Origin: Mesostigma viride
Lineage: Eukaryota > Streptophyta > Mesostigmatophyceae > Mesostigmatales > Mesostigmataceae
Reading direction: 5' to 3'
Assembly: GCA_009746045.1 (NCBI GenBank)
Contig: RPFO01000076.1
Location: 2,984,420 to 3,048,419 of the forward strand
Length of the DNA stretch: 64,000 bases
The position numbers and the translations under genes are program-made. This document shows positions 36,039 to 51,139 of this stretch, one piece after another (the stretch's first letter is position 1; every line of letters begins with the position of its first letter). The notes under the pieces were generated by a model. The model searched no databases. It was not told where the DNA came from and saw only the letters and a program-made list of their open reading frames with translations.

Positions 36039-36926
36039 GGCGCACAACATCGGCTCGCGCACCGACCGCCCTTGCTGCTGACGACATCGACGTCTGGCGG
36101 TTTTATTACGGAGGCGGCGACGGCACCGGGAACGGGGGCGTTGGTCTTCTCTGTTCCCCGCTCGCCGTATGCCACATGGGAGAAACCCCAGCTGGTCAAC
36201 GCTCGCCTCCTCGTGGCCACCTTCCATTCGGTGGAGGGCCATTCGACCTATGCCCTGACGGTAGGCGTCGGTTACGCACCACACTCCCGCCACCCAGAAC
36301 AAGATCGCAAGGACTTCTTTGCTGCGCTGGAGAACCTGGCGAACGGCACCCCTGGTCGCATCTACCTCGCTCTGCTACTGGACGCCAACGCTACGCTACC
36401 ACCGGGTACTGACATGGCGGATGTCAGCACGCCCCCAACGGTACGGTCCTATGCCAACACTGAACTTTTTGCTGATTTGCTTACGACATGCGATTTGGTA
36501 ACTGCCAACACCCGCTTTCCACATAGTCCAGATGCTCTGGTCACACACACCTCACCAACTGGCACTGAACGCTGCATCGACTATGTTGTAATGCGCAAGC
36601 GTAATCAAGGATCTGTACTAGCTTCTCGCTCGCACGTGATCCCCCTGGTGCGCTCCGATCATCGCATTGTCACCACCCGCATCCGCCTGCGATTCCCCTC
36701 GCACTTTCGTAAGCACGTGGCACCACCTGATTTGCGAACACTGCAGCTGCTTGAAAAATCTGACGCAGCTCTGGAGGACTTCCCTGAAAAACGCGCCCTC
36801 AAGCGCGCGGCCCAGAGGAGTTCGTCGACGCGCTGGACATCCCGGCCAGCCACGCCCAGCTGCCCGCTGCCGGCCCGGCATCGGCCCTTCGGCACCTCGC
36901 TGGCAAGCTGCCCGCGGCAGGGGCGA

Positions 36927-36953
36927 GTGGTTTTACCGGATTAGGATACATTT
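36927..36953 (+). repeat. Left terminal inverted repeat, 27 bp
   Basis: Perfect reverse complement of 52297-52323. Followed by a run of T and a partial second copy (TTTAGGATACATTTG). Confidence 0.88.
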
Positions 36954-37314
36954 TTTTGTTTAGGATACATTTGATGCACTGTGCAGTTTTCAGATGTGTT
37001 TGAGGGGGTTGATTGCGCCTAACATGCATTTTATTGAAGCAATGAGTTTCCCAAGATATACATGATATAAACTAAGACAATTGACCCATTAAGGCAATGA
37101 GACAACATCAATAAGACAACATATGCCAATTGAATAAGACAACTCAACCTTACAGGACGTTGGGCCATCATACGTCCGGAATAATTGTCTCACTTATTAC
37201 ATAACCAAACTTTTTGAGGGATCGCCATGGTTGCATGGTTTCCACACATGCGCCCTGCACTCATGTGCATCAAAGGTGTTGCGTCTAGTGCCAACTCAGT
37301 GTCAAAGAACTGAT

Positions 37315-40160
<2,846 letters not shown>

Positions 40161-40319
40161 AGTTCCCGTGGCTAGTGCCCATCACCTTCCACCTTGAGCG
40201 AAGTCACGAATTCAAGCGCGAAGTGCATTTGAATCAAGCGGGAACTGGGTGACACTGCTTGAAGACGTGCAGCTCCAAGGCATGCAAATGATGCAATGTA
40301 TCAAAGATACGATACGCAA

Positions 40320-41335
40320 AGTTCAGGTGTTCAGGTGAAGCCGTGAAGACGTGAAGCCGTGAAGCCGTGAAGACGTGGTGAAGACAGGTGAAGACGTGGT
40401 GAAGACGTGAAGACGTGAAGACGTGAAGACGTGAAGACGTGAAGACACGATACGGCAAGTTCAGGTGAAGTTCAGGTGTTCAGGTGAAGCCGTGAAGACG
40501 TGAAGACGTGAAGCCGTGAAGCCGTGGTGAAGACAGGTGAAGACGCGGTGAAGACGTGAAGACGTGAAGACGTGAAGACGTGAAGACGTGAAGACACGAT
40601 ACGGCAAGTTCAGGTGAAGTTCAGGTGTTCAGGTGAAGCCGTGAAGACGTGAAGCCGTGAAGCCGTGAAGACGTGGTGAAGACAGGTGAAGACGCGGTGA
40701 AGACGTGAAGACGTGAAGACGTGAAGACGTGAAGACGTGAAGACACGATACGGCAAGTTCAGGTGAAGTTCAGGTGTTCAGGTGAAGCCGTGAAGACGTG
40801 AAGCCGTGAAGCCGTGAAGACGTGGTGAAGACAGGTGAAGACGCGGTGAAGACGTGAAGACGTGAAGACGTGAAGACGTGAAGACGTGAAGACACGATAC
40901 GGCAAGTTCAGGTGAAGTTCAGGTGTTCAGGTGAAGCCGTGAAGACGTGAAGCCGTGAAGCCGTGAAGACGTGGTGAAGACAGGTGAAGACGCGGTGAAG
41001 ACGTGAAGACGTGAAGACGTGAAGACGTGAAGACGTGAAGACACGATACGGCAAGTTCAGGTGAAGTTCAGGTGTTCAGGTGAAGCCGTGAAGACGTGAA
41101 GCCGTGAAGCCGTGAAGACGTGGTGAAGACAGGTGAAGACGCGGTGAAGACGTGAAGACGTGAAGACGTGAAGACGTGAAGACGTGAAGACACGATACGG
41201 CAAGTTCAGGTGAAGTTCAGGTGTTCAGGTGAAGCCGTGAAGACGTGAAGCCGTGAAGCCGTGAAGACGTGGTGAAGACAGGTGAAGACGCGGTGAAGAC
41301 GTGAAGACGTGAAGACGTGAAGACGTGAAGACAAG
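40320..41335. repeat. 149-bp satellite built from GTGAAGACG units
   Basis: 'CACGATACGGCAAGTTCAGG' occurs at 40446, 40595, 40744, 40893, 41042 and 41191, exactly 149 bp apart. Each unit consists of 9-bp GTGAAGACG/GTGAAGCCG words plus GGTGAAGACAG and TTCAGGTG words. A diverged copy starts near 40,305 and the last unit breaks off at 41,335. Confidence 0.96.
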
Positions 41336-41389
41336 TTGCAGCACTCAGCCGCAGCAGTCGCACGCAGGTAGAAACGATAATTTGTTTGA

Positions 41390-41844
41390 ATCTGTCAAGA
41401 CCCCATCGAATGTAAAACAGGTTTTTCGTAAAGAAATCCGATGTGTGGGCGGGCTTTACATAGTTGCGATTTCTGGCCTGCGATTTCTGGCCTGCGCTGG
41501 TTGTCTCTTTTATAGTGCTTCTGCCCAAGCACTACCGGCTGTAAAACAGTATACTTCTTGAAGAAATCAGTTGGGGCTTTGTTGGGCGTCACATTTGACC
41601 GGTGGGCGGAGTTTCCTGCTTCTGTGAAGGCGCCATCGAATGTAGATCAGTAGATTTTCTAAAGAAATCTGAGGTGTGGGCGGGGCCTTTATTGCTTGTG
41701 TCCATCCACCACCGGATGTAGAACAGTAGACTTATTGAAGAAAACAGTTTGGGGCTTTGTTGGGCGCCACATTTGAGCGGTGGGCGGGGTTTCTTGCTTC
41801 TGTCCAAGCACCACCGGGTGTAATACAGTAGATTTCCTATTAAC
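41390..41844 (+). repeat. Five ~80-120-bp repeats just upstream of the transposase ATG
   Basis: Units share CAAGCACCACCGGxTGTA, AACAGTAGAYTT, AAGAAATCxG and GGGCTTTGTTGGGCG, beginning near 41395, 41516, 41617, 41695 and 41797. The last is cut by the start codon region ('CCTATTAACATGGATG'). The 149-bp satellite and these repeats fill the gap between the two divergent genes and probably carry the promoters or transposase-binding sites. Confidence 0.75.
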
Positions 41845-44800
41845 ATGGATGAAGAATGGGATGTGCCAGACCTGGTGGATTCGGATGCGAGTTCTGAAGC
41901 TAGTTGGGGCGTAGATTCTGACGGCTCTGACGACGACCTGCTTCACACGGAAATGGGGCCCGGCACGTCTTCCTCTCGAGCGAAGCGCAGTGGGAAGAAA
42001 GATGGCGCCCGGCTTCTCGCCTCCAAATTGAAGTCCGTTGACAAGGACATCGCCAAGGCCAGGAAGTGCGGTCCGACTTGTGGGGAGCATTGCCTCGAGA
42101 AGGTGGGCACCTTACTTACCGATACCAGGTCGTGGACTGCCTTTCGAGAGTACCTGTACAACCAAACGGACCAGCAGCGCATGGCCTCCCTTTGCGACGT
42201 GATCCGGTCGGCCGGCGTGGGCAACATCGAGGTAGAATCCCCTGCCGACGGTGGCCGTTACAAGAAGTACATCATTACCGGCCCTTTACACGTGGACGTG
42301 GTGATTGCGGGGTGCATGTACACCGTCACCGGTTGTGCATCTGCCATCCGGAAGATGGCCGGCGTTACCCGGGCGACTTGGAACAATCTGGTGGCGTCGG
42401 TCGTGTCGGCGAAAGAGTATTTCCTGACCGTGCATCCCAACGACCTAGCGACTTTCGGTGTTGGTCTGGAGCACGCACCACCTGAGCGTGATGCTCGGGG
42501 GCGTTCGGAGGTTGGCGAACACGCAGCAATGTGGATGCACGAGTTGGTGCAGCAGATCGCAGACCATGACCCGACTCATGCTGGCGTTGTCTTCATGGAC
42601 GTCATGTCCATCAAGGAGATGCACGCCATGTACGTTGAAGACGTGGTGGCAGAAGCGGGGGAAGGGGCCAAGGTGCTAGGCTACAACGCATTCTACCGCA
42701 TCTGGCGCACCTACTGCAAAGGCGACTACTTCCCAGGGCAGAGGAGCCCGAAGGTGGTGGTATGCCCGCACAACAAGAGCACCGGTCACTGCGCGGACTG
42801 CGTGGAACTGCGCATGCGGCGCCGCGGTGCTTCAACTGAGGCACAACGGCAGTACGTCGACAACCAAATCAAGCAGCATGTCGCTCTGGCCTGGTTTACC
42901 CGCCAGAACTATTGGTTGAGGCGCGAGCTTGCCTGCGCGATGGTGGCCGCTATGTTGACGGCCATTTTGTCGATCAACCTCGACAAGCTGGATCACGCCA
43001 AGACATACTGGCCGAAGCTGGTGGGGGGGCCCGACTCATGGGGCAGCTATGCAGGTGGCATGATGCCGTTCTCGCTCTTCTGTGCGGCCGTCCATGGGTA
43101 CAAGGCGATGTGGTTCATCGTTCTCGCATGGGTCCTCATGACCGACAACCTCTCCGGCAGTGTCACCGTCACGATGCTGATGCACATCCTGGCGCAGTTG
43201 ATGAGGGACCAGCCATGGAGGAGGGCGGGGCTGCCGCACATGCCCAGGTGTTTGTGCCTGCAACTGGACGGTGGGAGTGAAAACCGGAATCACACCGTCT
43301 TACTGTTTGCATGGTGGCTCGTACACGTTGGCTTCTTCGACGTCGTCGAAATGCACCGCATGCTCGTGGGCCACACGCACGCCGACCCAGATCAGAAATT
43401 CGGCGTGCTTGTGGCCTACATGAGACACGCTGTGGCGGGGGGGCCTAGCTTCGTGCACAAGTACCCAACTTTGGAGAGCTGGGTGGCGGCCATAGAAGAG
43501 GCATTCCGTCAGCCTAGTGGTGCAGCTGCGAACTGCAACTCGACCGTCCCCGCTGGCACGGAGGTCAAGGTATTGGGGGTCGCTTACGATGTCAGGAACT
43601 TTCTCACTCCGTTGCAGCGCGAGTCGTTTGCCGGTTGGTGCAGCACAGTAGATTGGATGACCGGTAGGGAGGATCAGGTTATCAAGGTCACCAGGGTGCG
43701 TGGTGATGTCGTGCAGCCTGCGTGCAGCGAGGCGCAGCCGGCGCACGGAGGGGCGGCGCCATCGGTGCGCGGCGGGGCGGCAGCGGCGGCGCAGCCGGCA
43801 CGCGGCGGGGCGGGGCAGTCAGCGGGCAGCGGGGCGGCGCTGCCGGTGCGCGGCGGGGCGGGGCAGTCGACGGGCGGCGGGGCAGGGCCGTCGACGGGCG
43901 GCGGGCCAGCGGTGCTGCCGGCGCGCGCGGCGGCGGGGCGGGGCAGTCGCGGGCGGCGGGGCGGGGCAGTCGCGGGCGGCGGGGCGGCGTCGGCGGCGGG
44001 GGCCAGCGGGCTGCGGCGCGCGGGCGGCGGGGCGGGGCAGTCGACGGGCGGCGGGGCAGGGCCGTCGGCGTGCGGGGGGCCAGCGGTGCTGCCGGCGCGC
44101 GTGGGCGGCGGGGCGGGGCTGTCGACGGGCGGCGGGGCGGGGCAGTCGACGCGGGGGGCAGCGGCGCTGCCGGCGCGCGTGGGCGGCGGGGCGGGGCTGT
44201 CGACGGGCGGCGGGGCGGGGCAGTCGACGGGCGGCGGGGGGCGTCGGCGTGCGGGGGGCCAGCGGCGCTGCCGGCGCGCGTGGGCGGCGGGGCGGGGCTG
44301 TCGACGGGCGGCGGGCGGGGCAGTCGACGGGCGGCGGCGGCGCGGCGGCGGCCAGCGGCGCTGCCGGCGCGCGTGGGCGGCGGGGCGGGGCTGTCGACGG
44401 GCGGCGGGGCGGGGCAGTCGACGGGCGGCGGGCGGGCGGTCGGCGTGCGGGGGGCCAGCGGCGCTGCCGGCGCGCGTGGGCGGCGGGGCGGGGCTGTCGA
44501 CGGGCGGCGGGGCGGGGCAGTCGACGGGCGGGGCAGCGGTGCTGCCGGCGCGCGTGGGCGGCGGGGCGGGGCTGTCGACGGGCGGCGGGGCGGGGCAGTC
44601 GGCGGCGGGGGGCCAGCGGTGCTGCCGGCGCGCGTGGGCGGCGGGGCGGGGCTGTCGACGGGCGGCGGGGCGGGGCGTCGGCGGCGGGGGCCAGCGGCGC
44701 TGCCGGCGCGCGTGGGCGGCGGGGCGGGGCTGTCGACGGGCGGCGGGGCGGGGCAGTCGGCGCGGGGGGCCAGCGGCGCTGCCGGCGCGCGTGGGCGCGG

Positions 44801-46290
44801 GGCGGGGCTGTCGGGCGGCGGGGGGGCAGTCGACGGGCGGCGGGGCAGGGCGGTCGGCGTGCGGGGGGCCAGCGGCGCTGCCGGCGCGCGTGGGCGGCGG
44901 GGCGGGGCTGTCGAACGGGCGGCGGGGCGGGGCAGTCGACGGGCGGCGGGGCAGGGCCGTCGGCGTGCGGGGGCCAGCGGCGCTGCCGCGCGCGTGGGCG
45001 GCGGGCCGGCGCAGCTGGCATGCGCGGGCGGGGCTGTCGACGGGCGGCGGGGCGGGGCAGTCGACGGGCGGCGGGGCAGGGCGGTCGGCGTGCGGGGGCC
45101 AGCGGCGCTGCCGGCGCGCGTGGGCGGCGGGGCGGGGCTGTCGACGGGCGGCGGGGCGGGGCAGTCGACGGCGGCGGGGCGGGGCAGCCGGCGCGCGGCG
45201 GGCCGGAGGCGCAGCCGGCGGGCGGCGGAGCGGCACAGCCGGTGCCTGAAAAACGCGGTCGCTCAATGAAGGTGCACCACGCCGTCTTCTTCCAGGTACA
45301 GGGCAACGCAGAGACCTGGTTGTCCTACCGGACCACGGAGTCCCAAAAGACGCCGTGGCAGCCCGCGGGGACTCGACAGGAAGGCGCGCCACGGTGCGGG
45401 AAGGCGATGACACAAGCCTTACAAGTTTGATGCGGAGGGGCGGCCGCTGTTTGGCGTCCGACTTGTGGATCCAGACCGCATTCCGATGTTGCAGGACACC
45501 CCAGCCTTCGCACCATTGAACATGGAGTTTCTGGGGAAGGAGCTGGAGTCGATCAAAACAAGGGTCGAGAAGTTGCCCCATGGCATCTGGCAGTGGTACT
45601 TTCCGCCCGACACCATCAAGCCAAACGAGGCCTTTTTCGCAAAAGTCCCACATGCCCCTGAGGAGGTGCCTGAGGAGTGGCGCCCTTTGCCGTGGCCATC
45701 TCGCGCGGACATCTCCGCCCTGCGTGAGCACGATGCAGCGCCTGAACCACCACCGACGCAAGAAGAGCACTTCATGGCGTTGGTCGACGCAGAGGCGGTG
45801 CGCGTCACCCCGCTGGTAGACCGAGTTCTTCATGATGGCCACACACAGCAGGAATGGGCGGCAGAAGACAGGGCCATGACAGCCAAGGTCGCTTACTTGA
45901 AGCGCATGCAAGGCGTTGAGAAAGGCTCCGCTGTTCTATACTGGCACCCTTCAGCTGGTATTCTCTGCAACTCGAAGCTCACGTGGACTCCAGTCCTCTT
46001 TGGCATCATCAAGGAGGTGGTTGCGAAGGAGGATGGCGGCCAACCTTCTATTGAGCTCTTTGTATACCGCGCTAAGCATTTGCGTGAACACGTGGCACCC
46101 GTGGAACCCAGACATTGCGCAATGGCCCCATCCGCCAACCACTGCGGCGCACACGGTGATCCATCACCGCGTCAGACCTCGTCTTGAACAAGTGGTGGGC
46201 AAGCGAGGTCAGCCGCCCCATGCAGTTCTCCTTGGGTGCGAACAAAAAGCTCACCAAGGAGTGCCAAAGGCGCTGAAGGAGGTGCCCTAT
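41845..46290 (+). pseudogene. DUF7869-type putative DDE transposase, copy 1 (3' truncated)
   Basis: Starts MDEEWDVPDLVDSDASSEAS. Residues ~120-600 form the core: VCPHNKSTGHCADCVELRMR (zinc-binding), AILSINLDKLDHAKTYWPKL, LQLDGGSENRNHTVLLFAWW and MLVGHTHADPDQKFG. This is the pattern of plant/algal DUF7869 proteins, whose D...D...D/E residues suggest an RNase H-fold nuclease. A Gly/Ala-rich repeat linker (43.75-45.24 kb) and a conserved C-terminal part (MKVHHAVFFQVQGNAETWLS ...) follow. A 1-base insertion near 45,414 and another shift in the GC-rich linker break the frame. Homology to copy 2 ends at 46,290, losing about 165 C-terminal codons. The start is well supported by the acidic leader and absence of upstream ATG. 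Confidence 0.7.
43740..45240 (+). repeat. GC-rich coding minisatellite, copy 1
   Basis: Irregular ~85-130-bp units built of GGCGGCGGGGCGGGGCTGTC, GACGGGCGGCGG and GCCAGCGGCGCTGCCGGCGC blocks. It encodes GGGAGLSTGGGAGQSTGGGA-type linkers. It stays open in all + frames and two - frames, so the long antisense frames here are artefacts. Many single-base length differences between units cause frame changes. Confidence 0.9.
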
Positions 46291-46536
46291 GTAGAAACGG
46301 CGGAACGGGATGCGCTGCGGGGCGGGCAGTCGTACAGGCGTCGGTCCTACTTCATGGAGGGCGTCGAGTGGGGCGGTGCGGCCCAGCAGACCCATCCGGT
46401 TCCCTGCGCGGTACGCGTCGCGCTGCGGCGGTGGGGGCCGGAGGGCTCCCGTAGGCGCGGGCGGCAGTCGACGGCGCGGTGTCATGAACATATGGCAGGC
46501 CGTCGCGGGGCCACGGCATGCGCCGGCCTGCGGTTC
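46291..46536. other. 246-bp junction sequence between the transposase copies
   Basis: Not found elsewhere in the window. G+C-rich, with no start or domain recognised. It joins the broken end of copy 1 (after 'AAGGAGGTGCCCTATG') to the broken start of copy 2 ('GGTAGAATCCCCTGCCGACG'). Confidence 0.6.
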
Positions 46537-49500
46537 GGTAGAATCCCCTGCCGACGGTGGCCGTTACAAGAAGTACATCATTACCGGCCCTTTACACGTG
46601 GACGTGGTGATTGCGGGGTGCATGTACACCGTCACCGGTTGTGCATCTGCCATCCGGAAGATGGCCGGCGTTACCCGGGCGACTTGGAACAATCTGGTGG
46701 CGTCGGTCGTGTCGGCGAAAGAGTATTTCCTGACCGTGCATCCCAACGACCTAGCGACTTTCGGTGTTGGTCTGGAGCACGCACCACCTGAGCGTGATGC
46801 TCGGGGGCGTTCGGAGGTTGGCGAACACGCAGCAATGTGGATGCACGAGTTGGTGCAGCAGATCGCAGACCATGACCCGACTCATGCTGGCGTTGTCTTC
46901 ATGGACGTCATGTCCATCAAGGAGATGCACGCCATGTACGTTGAAGACGTGGTGGCAGAAGCGGGGGAAGGGGCCAAGGTGCTAGGCTACAACGCATTCT
47001 ACCGCATCTGGCGCACCTACTGCAAAGGCGACTACTTCCCAGGGCAGAGGAGCCCGAAGGTGGTGGTATGCCCGCACAACAAGAGCACCGGTCACTGCGC
47101 GGACTGCGTGGAACTGCGCATGCGGCGCCGCGGTGCTTCAACTGAGGCACAACGGCAGTACGTCGACAACCAAATCAAGCAGCATGTCGCTCTGGCCTGG
47201 TTTACCCGCCAGAACTATTGGTTGAGGCGCGAGCTTGCCTGCGCGATGGTGGCCGCTATGTTGACGGCCATTTTGTCGATCAACCTCGACAAGCTGGATC
47301 ACGCCAAGACATACTGGCCGAAGCTGGTGGGGGGCCCGACTCATGGGGCAGCTATGCAGGTGGCATGATGCCGTTCTCGCCTCGTGCGGCCGTCATGGGG
47401 TACATAGGCGAGTGGTTCATCGTTTCGCTGGGTCCTCATGACCGACAACCTCTCCGGCAGTGTCACCGTCACGATGCTGATGCACATCCTGGCGCAGTTG
47501 ATGAGGGACCAGCCATGGAGGAGGGCGGGGCTGCCGCAATGCCCAGGTGTTTGTGCTGCAACTGGACGGTGGGAGTGAAAACCGGAATCACACCGTCTTA
47601 CTGTTTGCATGGTGGCTCGTACACGTTGGCTTCTTCGACGTCGTCGAAATGCACCGCATGCTCGTGGGCCACACGCACGCCGACCCAGATCAGAAATTCG
47701 GCGTGCTTGTGGCCTACATGAGACACGCTGTGGCGGGGGGGCCTAGCTTCGTGCACAAGTACCCAACTTTGGAGAGCTGGGTGGCGGCCATAGAAGAGGC
47801 ATTCCGTCAGCCTAGTGGTGCAGCTGCGAACTGCAACTCGACCGTCCCCGCTGGCACGGAGGTCAAGGTATTGGGGGTCGCTTACGATGTCAGGAACTTT
47901 CTCACTCCGTTGCAGCGCGAGTCGTTTGCCGTTGGTGCAGCACAGTAGATTGGATGACCGGTAGGGAGGATCAGGTTATCAAGGTCACCAGGGTGCGTGG
48001 TGATGTCGTGCAGCCTGCGTGCAGCGAGGCGCAGCCGGCGCACGGAGGGGCGGCGCCATCGGTGCGGGCGGGGCGGCAGCGGCGGCGCAGCCGGCAGCGC
48101 GGGGCGGGGCAGTCAGCGGGCAGCGGGGCGGCGCTGCGCGTGCGCGGCGGGGCGGGGCAGTCGACGGGCGGCGGGGCAGGGCCGTCGACGGGCGGGCCAG
48201 CGGTGCTGCCGGCGCGCGCGCGGGCGGCGGGGCGGGGCTGTCGACGGGCGGCGGGGCGGGGCAGTCGACGGGCGGCGGGCAGGGCCGTCGGCGTGCGGGG
48301 GGCCAGCGGTGCTGCCGGCGCGCGTGGGCGGCGGGGCGGGGCTGTCGACGGGCGGCGGGGCGGGGCAGTCGGCGTGCGGGGGCCAGCGGTGCTGCCGGCG
48401 CGCGTGGGCGGCGGGGCGGGGCTGTCGACGGGCGGCGTGGCGGGGCAGTCAGCGCGCGGGGGGCCAGCGGCGCGTGCTGGCGCGCGTGGGCGGCGGGGCG
48501 GGGCTGTCGACGGGCGGCGGGGCGGGGCAGTCGACGGGCGGCGTGGCGGGGCGGTCGGCGTGCGGGGGGCCAGCGGCGCTGCCGGCGCGCGTGGGCGGCG
48601 GGGCGGGGCTGTCGACGGGCGGCGGGGCGGGCAGTCGACGGGCGGCGGGGCAGGGCGGTCGGCGTGCGGGGGGCCAGCGGCGCTGCCGCGCGCGTGGGCG
48701 GCGGGGCGGGGCTGTCGACGGGCGGCGGGGCGGGGCAGTCGACGGGCGGCGGGGCAGGGCCGTCGGCGCGCGGGGGCCAGCGGCGCTGCCGGCGCGCGTG
48801 GGCGGCGGGGCGGGGCTGTCGACGGGCGGCGGGGCGGGGCAGTCGACGGGCGGGGGCCAGCGGTGCTGCCGGCGCGCGTGGGCGGCGGGGCGGGGCTGTC
48901 GACGGGCGGCGGGGCGGGGCAGTCGGCGTGCGGGGGGCCAGCGGTGCTGCCGGCGCGCGTGGGCGGCGGGGCGGGGCTGTCGACGGGCGGCGGGGCGGGG
49001 CCGTCGGCGCGCGGGGGCCAGCGGCGCTGCCGGCGCGCGTGGGCGGCGGGGCGGGGCTGTCGACGGGCGGCGTGGCGGGGCAGTCGGCGCGCGGGGGCCA
49101 GCGGCGCTGCGGCGCGCGTGGGCGCCGGGGCGGGGCTGTCGACGGGCGGCGGGGCGGGGCAGTCGACGGGCGGCGGGGCAGGGCGGTCGGCGTGCGGGGG
49201 GCCAGCGGCGCTGCCGGCGCGCGTGGGCGGCGGGGCGGGGCTGTCAACGGGCGGCGGGGCGGGGCAGTCGACGGGCGGCGGGGCAGGGCCGTCGGCGTGC
49301 GGGGGGCCAGCGGCGCTGCCGGCGCGCGTGGGCGGCGGGCCGGCGCAGCTGGCATGCGGCGGGGCGGGGCTGTCGACGGGCGGCGGGGCGGGGCAGTCGA
49401 CGGGCGGCGGGGCAGGGCGGTCGGCGTGCGGGGGGCCAGCGGCGCTGCCGGCGCGCGTGGGCGGCGGGGCGGGGCTGTCGACGGGCGGCGGGGCGGGGCA

Positions 49501-51139
49501 GTCGACGGGCGGCGGGGCGGGGCAGCCGGCGCGCGGCGGGCCGGAGGCGCAGCCGGCGGGCGGCGGAGCGGCACAGCCGGTGCCTGAAAAACGCGGTCGC
49601 TCAATGAAGGTGCACCACGCCGTCTTCTTCCAGGTACAGGGCAACGCAGAGACCTGGTTGTCCTACCGGACCACGGAGTCCCAAAAGACGCCGTGGCAGC
49701 CCGCGGGGACTCGACAGGAAGGCGCGCCACGGTGCGGGAAGGCGATGACACAGCCTTACAAGTTTGATGCGGAGGGGCGGCCGCTGTTTGGCGTCCGACT
49801 TGTGGATCCAGACCGCATTCCGATGTTGCAGGACACCCCAGCCTTCGCACCATTGAACATGGAGTTTCTGGGGAAGGAGCTGGAGTCGATCAAAACAAGG
49901 GTCGAGAAGTTGCCCCATGGCATCTGGCAGTGGTACTTTCCGCCCGACACCATCAAGCCAAACGAGGCCTTTTTCGCAAAAGTCCCACATGCCCCTGAGG
50001 AGGTGCCTGAGGAGTGGCGCCCTTTGCCGTGGCCATCTCGCGCGGACATCTCCGCCCTGCGTGAGCACGATGCAGCGCCTGAACCACCACCGACGCAAGA
50101 AGAGCACTTCATGGCGTTGGTCGACGCAGAGGCGGTGCGCGTCACCCCGCTGGTAGACCGAGTTCTTCATGATGGCCACACACAGCAGGAATGGGCGGCA
50201 GAAGACAGGGCCATGACAGCCAAGGTCGCTTACTTGAAGCGCATGCAAGGCGTTGAGAAAGGCTCCGCTGTTCTATACTGGCACCCTTCAGCTGGTATTC
50301 TCTGCAACTCGAAGCTCACGTGGACTCCAGTCCTCTTTGGCATCATCAAGGAGGTGGTTGCGAAGGAGGATGGCGGCCAACCTTCTATTGAGCTCTTTGT
50401 ATACCGCGCTAAGCATTTGCGTGACACGTGGCACCCGTGGAACCCAGACATTGCGCAATGGCCCCATCCGCCAACCACTGCGGCGCACACGGTGATCATC
50501 ACCGCGTCAGACCTCGTCTTGACACAAGTGGTGGGCAAGCGAGGTCAGCCGCCCCATGCAGTCTCCTTGGGTGCGAACAAAAAGCTCACCAAGGAGTGCC
50601 TAAAGGCGCTGAAGGAGGTGCCCTATGACGCGGAACACCCGGTCGTGAAGTGGCAAGATGCTGAATGCTCGAAGGGCATCGTCGGCATGGCGAAGGCATG
50701 CTGGGAAGGCATAAGGCTGCAGGTCAAGAGTGGCAGCCGCAACCTCGTAGGGCAAGTCGTGTGTCATTGGGCGTCGGAGCGTGTGACATCCGCGGACGGT
50801 CGCACCGAAAGCCGGGACGGCAGGTACCATGGTCGTGTCGCTGTTGTCGACACGCAAAACGACATGGTAGCCATGTACTGGGGTGCCCGTTGGGAGGAGG
50901 ACGCGGTTTCTTGTGTGCCTCTCCACGAGCTGGAGGCACAGATCTGCGGGTGCCCCGGTGTGGTCGTCCCTGCGTTGCAAGCGCCGGATATCACCCTGGC
51001 CGAGGCTCGATTGCGCGAGATGGTTCCACCCAGCGACGATGTGGCGGAGAACAACAACGCAGGCGCCTCCCGGCGTCGGAAGCGAGCGCTCATCCTTGCC
51101 GATGACGATGACGACGACGACGACGACGACGACTGCTGA
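46537..51139 (+). pseudogene. DUF7869-type putative DDE transposase, copy 2 (5' truncated)
   Basis: Copy offset is 4306 bp from copy 1, starting at the codon for VESPADGGRYKK, so the first ~128 codons and the promoter are missing. The core is nearly identical to copy 1 except for small indels at 47,330-47,560 and 47,930, which break the frame. From 47954 a single frame runs to the natural end: Gly/Ala linker, MKVHHAVFFQVQ domain, an SH3/agenet-like stretch (RNLVGQVVCHWASERV ... WEEDAVSCVPLHEL), a basic RRRKRALILADD and an Asp-rich tail, with TGA at 51137-51139. Neither copy is complete by itself. Confidence 0.7.
48045..49580 (+). repeat. GC-rich coding minisatellite, copy 2
   Basis: Same unit types as in copy 1 but in a different order and number, so the two arrays have rearranged since duplication or were assembled imperfectly. 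Confidence 0.9.

Larger units (their letters stand above)
33772..36926 (+). pseudogene. Non-LTR retrotransposon ORF2, AP-endonuclease part, interrupted
   Basis: The N-terminal part (33772-34149) has a Pro-rich leader then TPLVIATINARTLQP and NNIAILGIQEHRRT, the start of an apurinic-type endonuclease (N and E metal-binding residues). It is broken by the hAT element and resumes at 36,047. In one frame it reads to GGVGLL, then in the next through YAPHSRHPEQDRKDFF, LALLLDANATLP, ANTRFPHS and LVRSDHRIVTTRIRLRF (terminal SDH motif). A frameshift is present near 36,140. The reverse transcriptase domain is absent; the 15.4-kb element begins at 36,927. Confidence 0.8.

Noticed and set aside
43674-45911. 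745-aa frame on the - strand (RRPAAHARRQRRWPP repeats)
   Set aside because: Antisense shadow of the GC-rich transposase linker and C-terminal part.
47971-49853. 557- and 622-aa - strand frames
   Set aside because: Same antisense artefact in copy 2.
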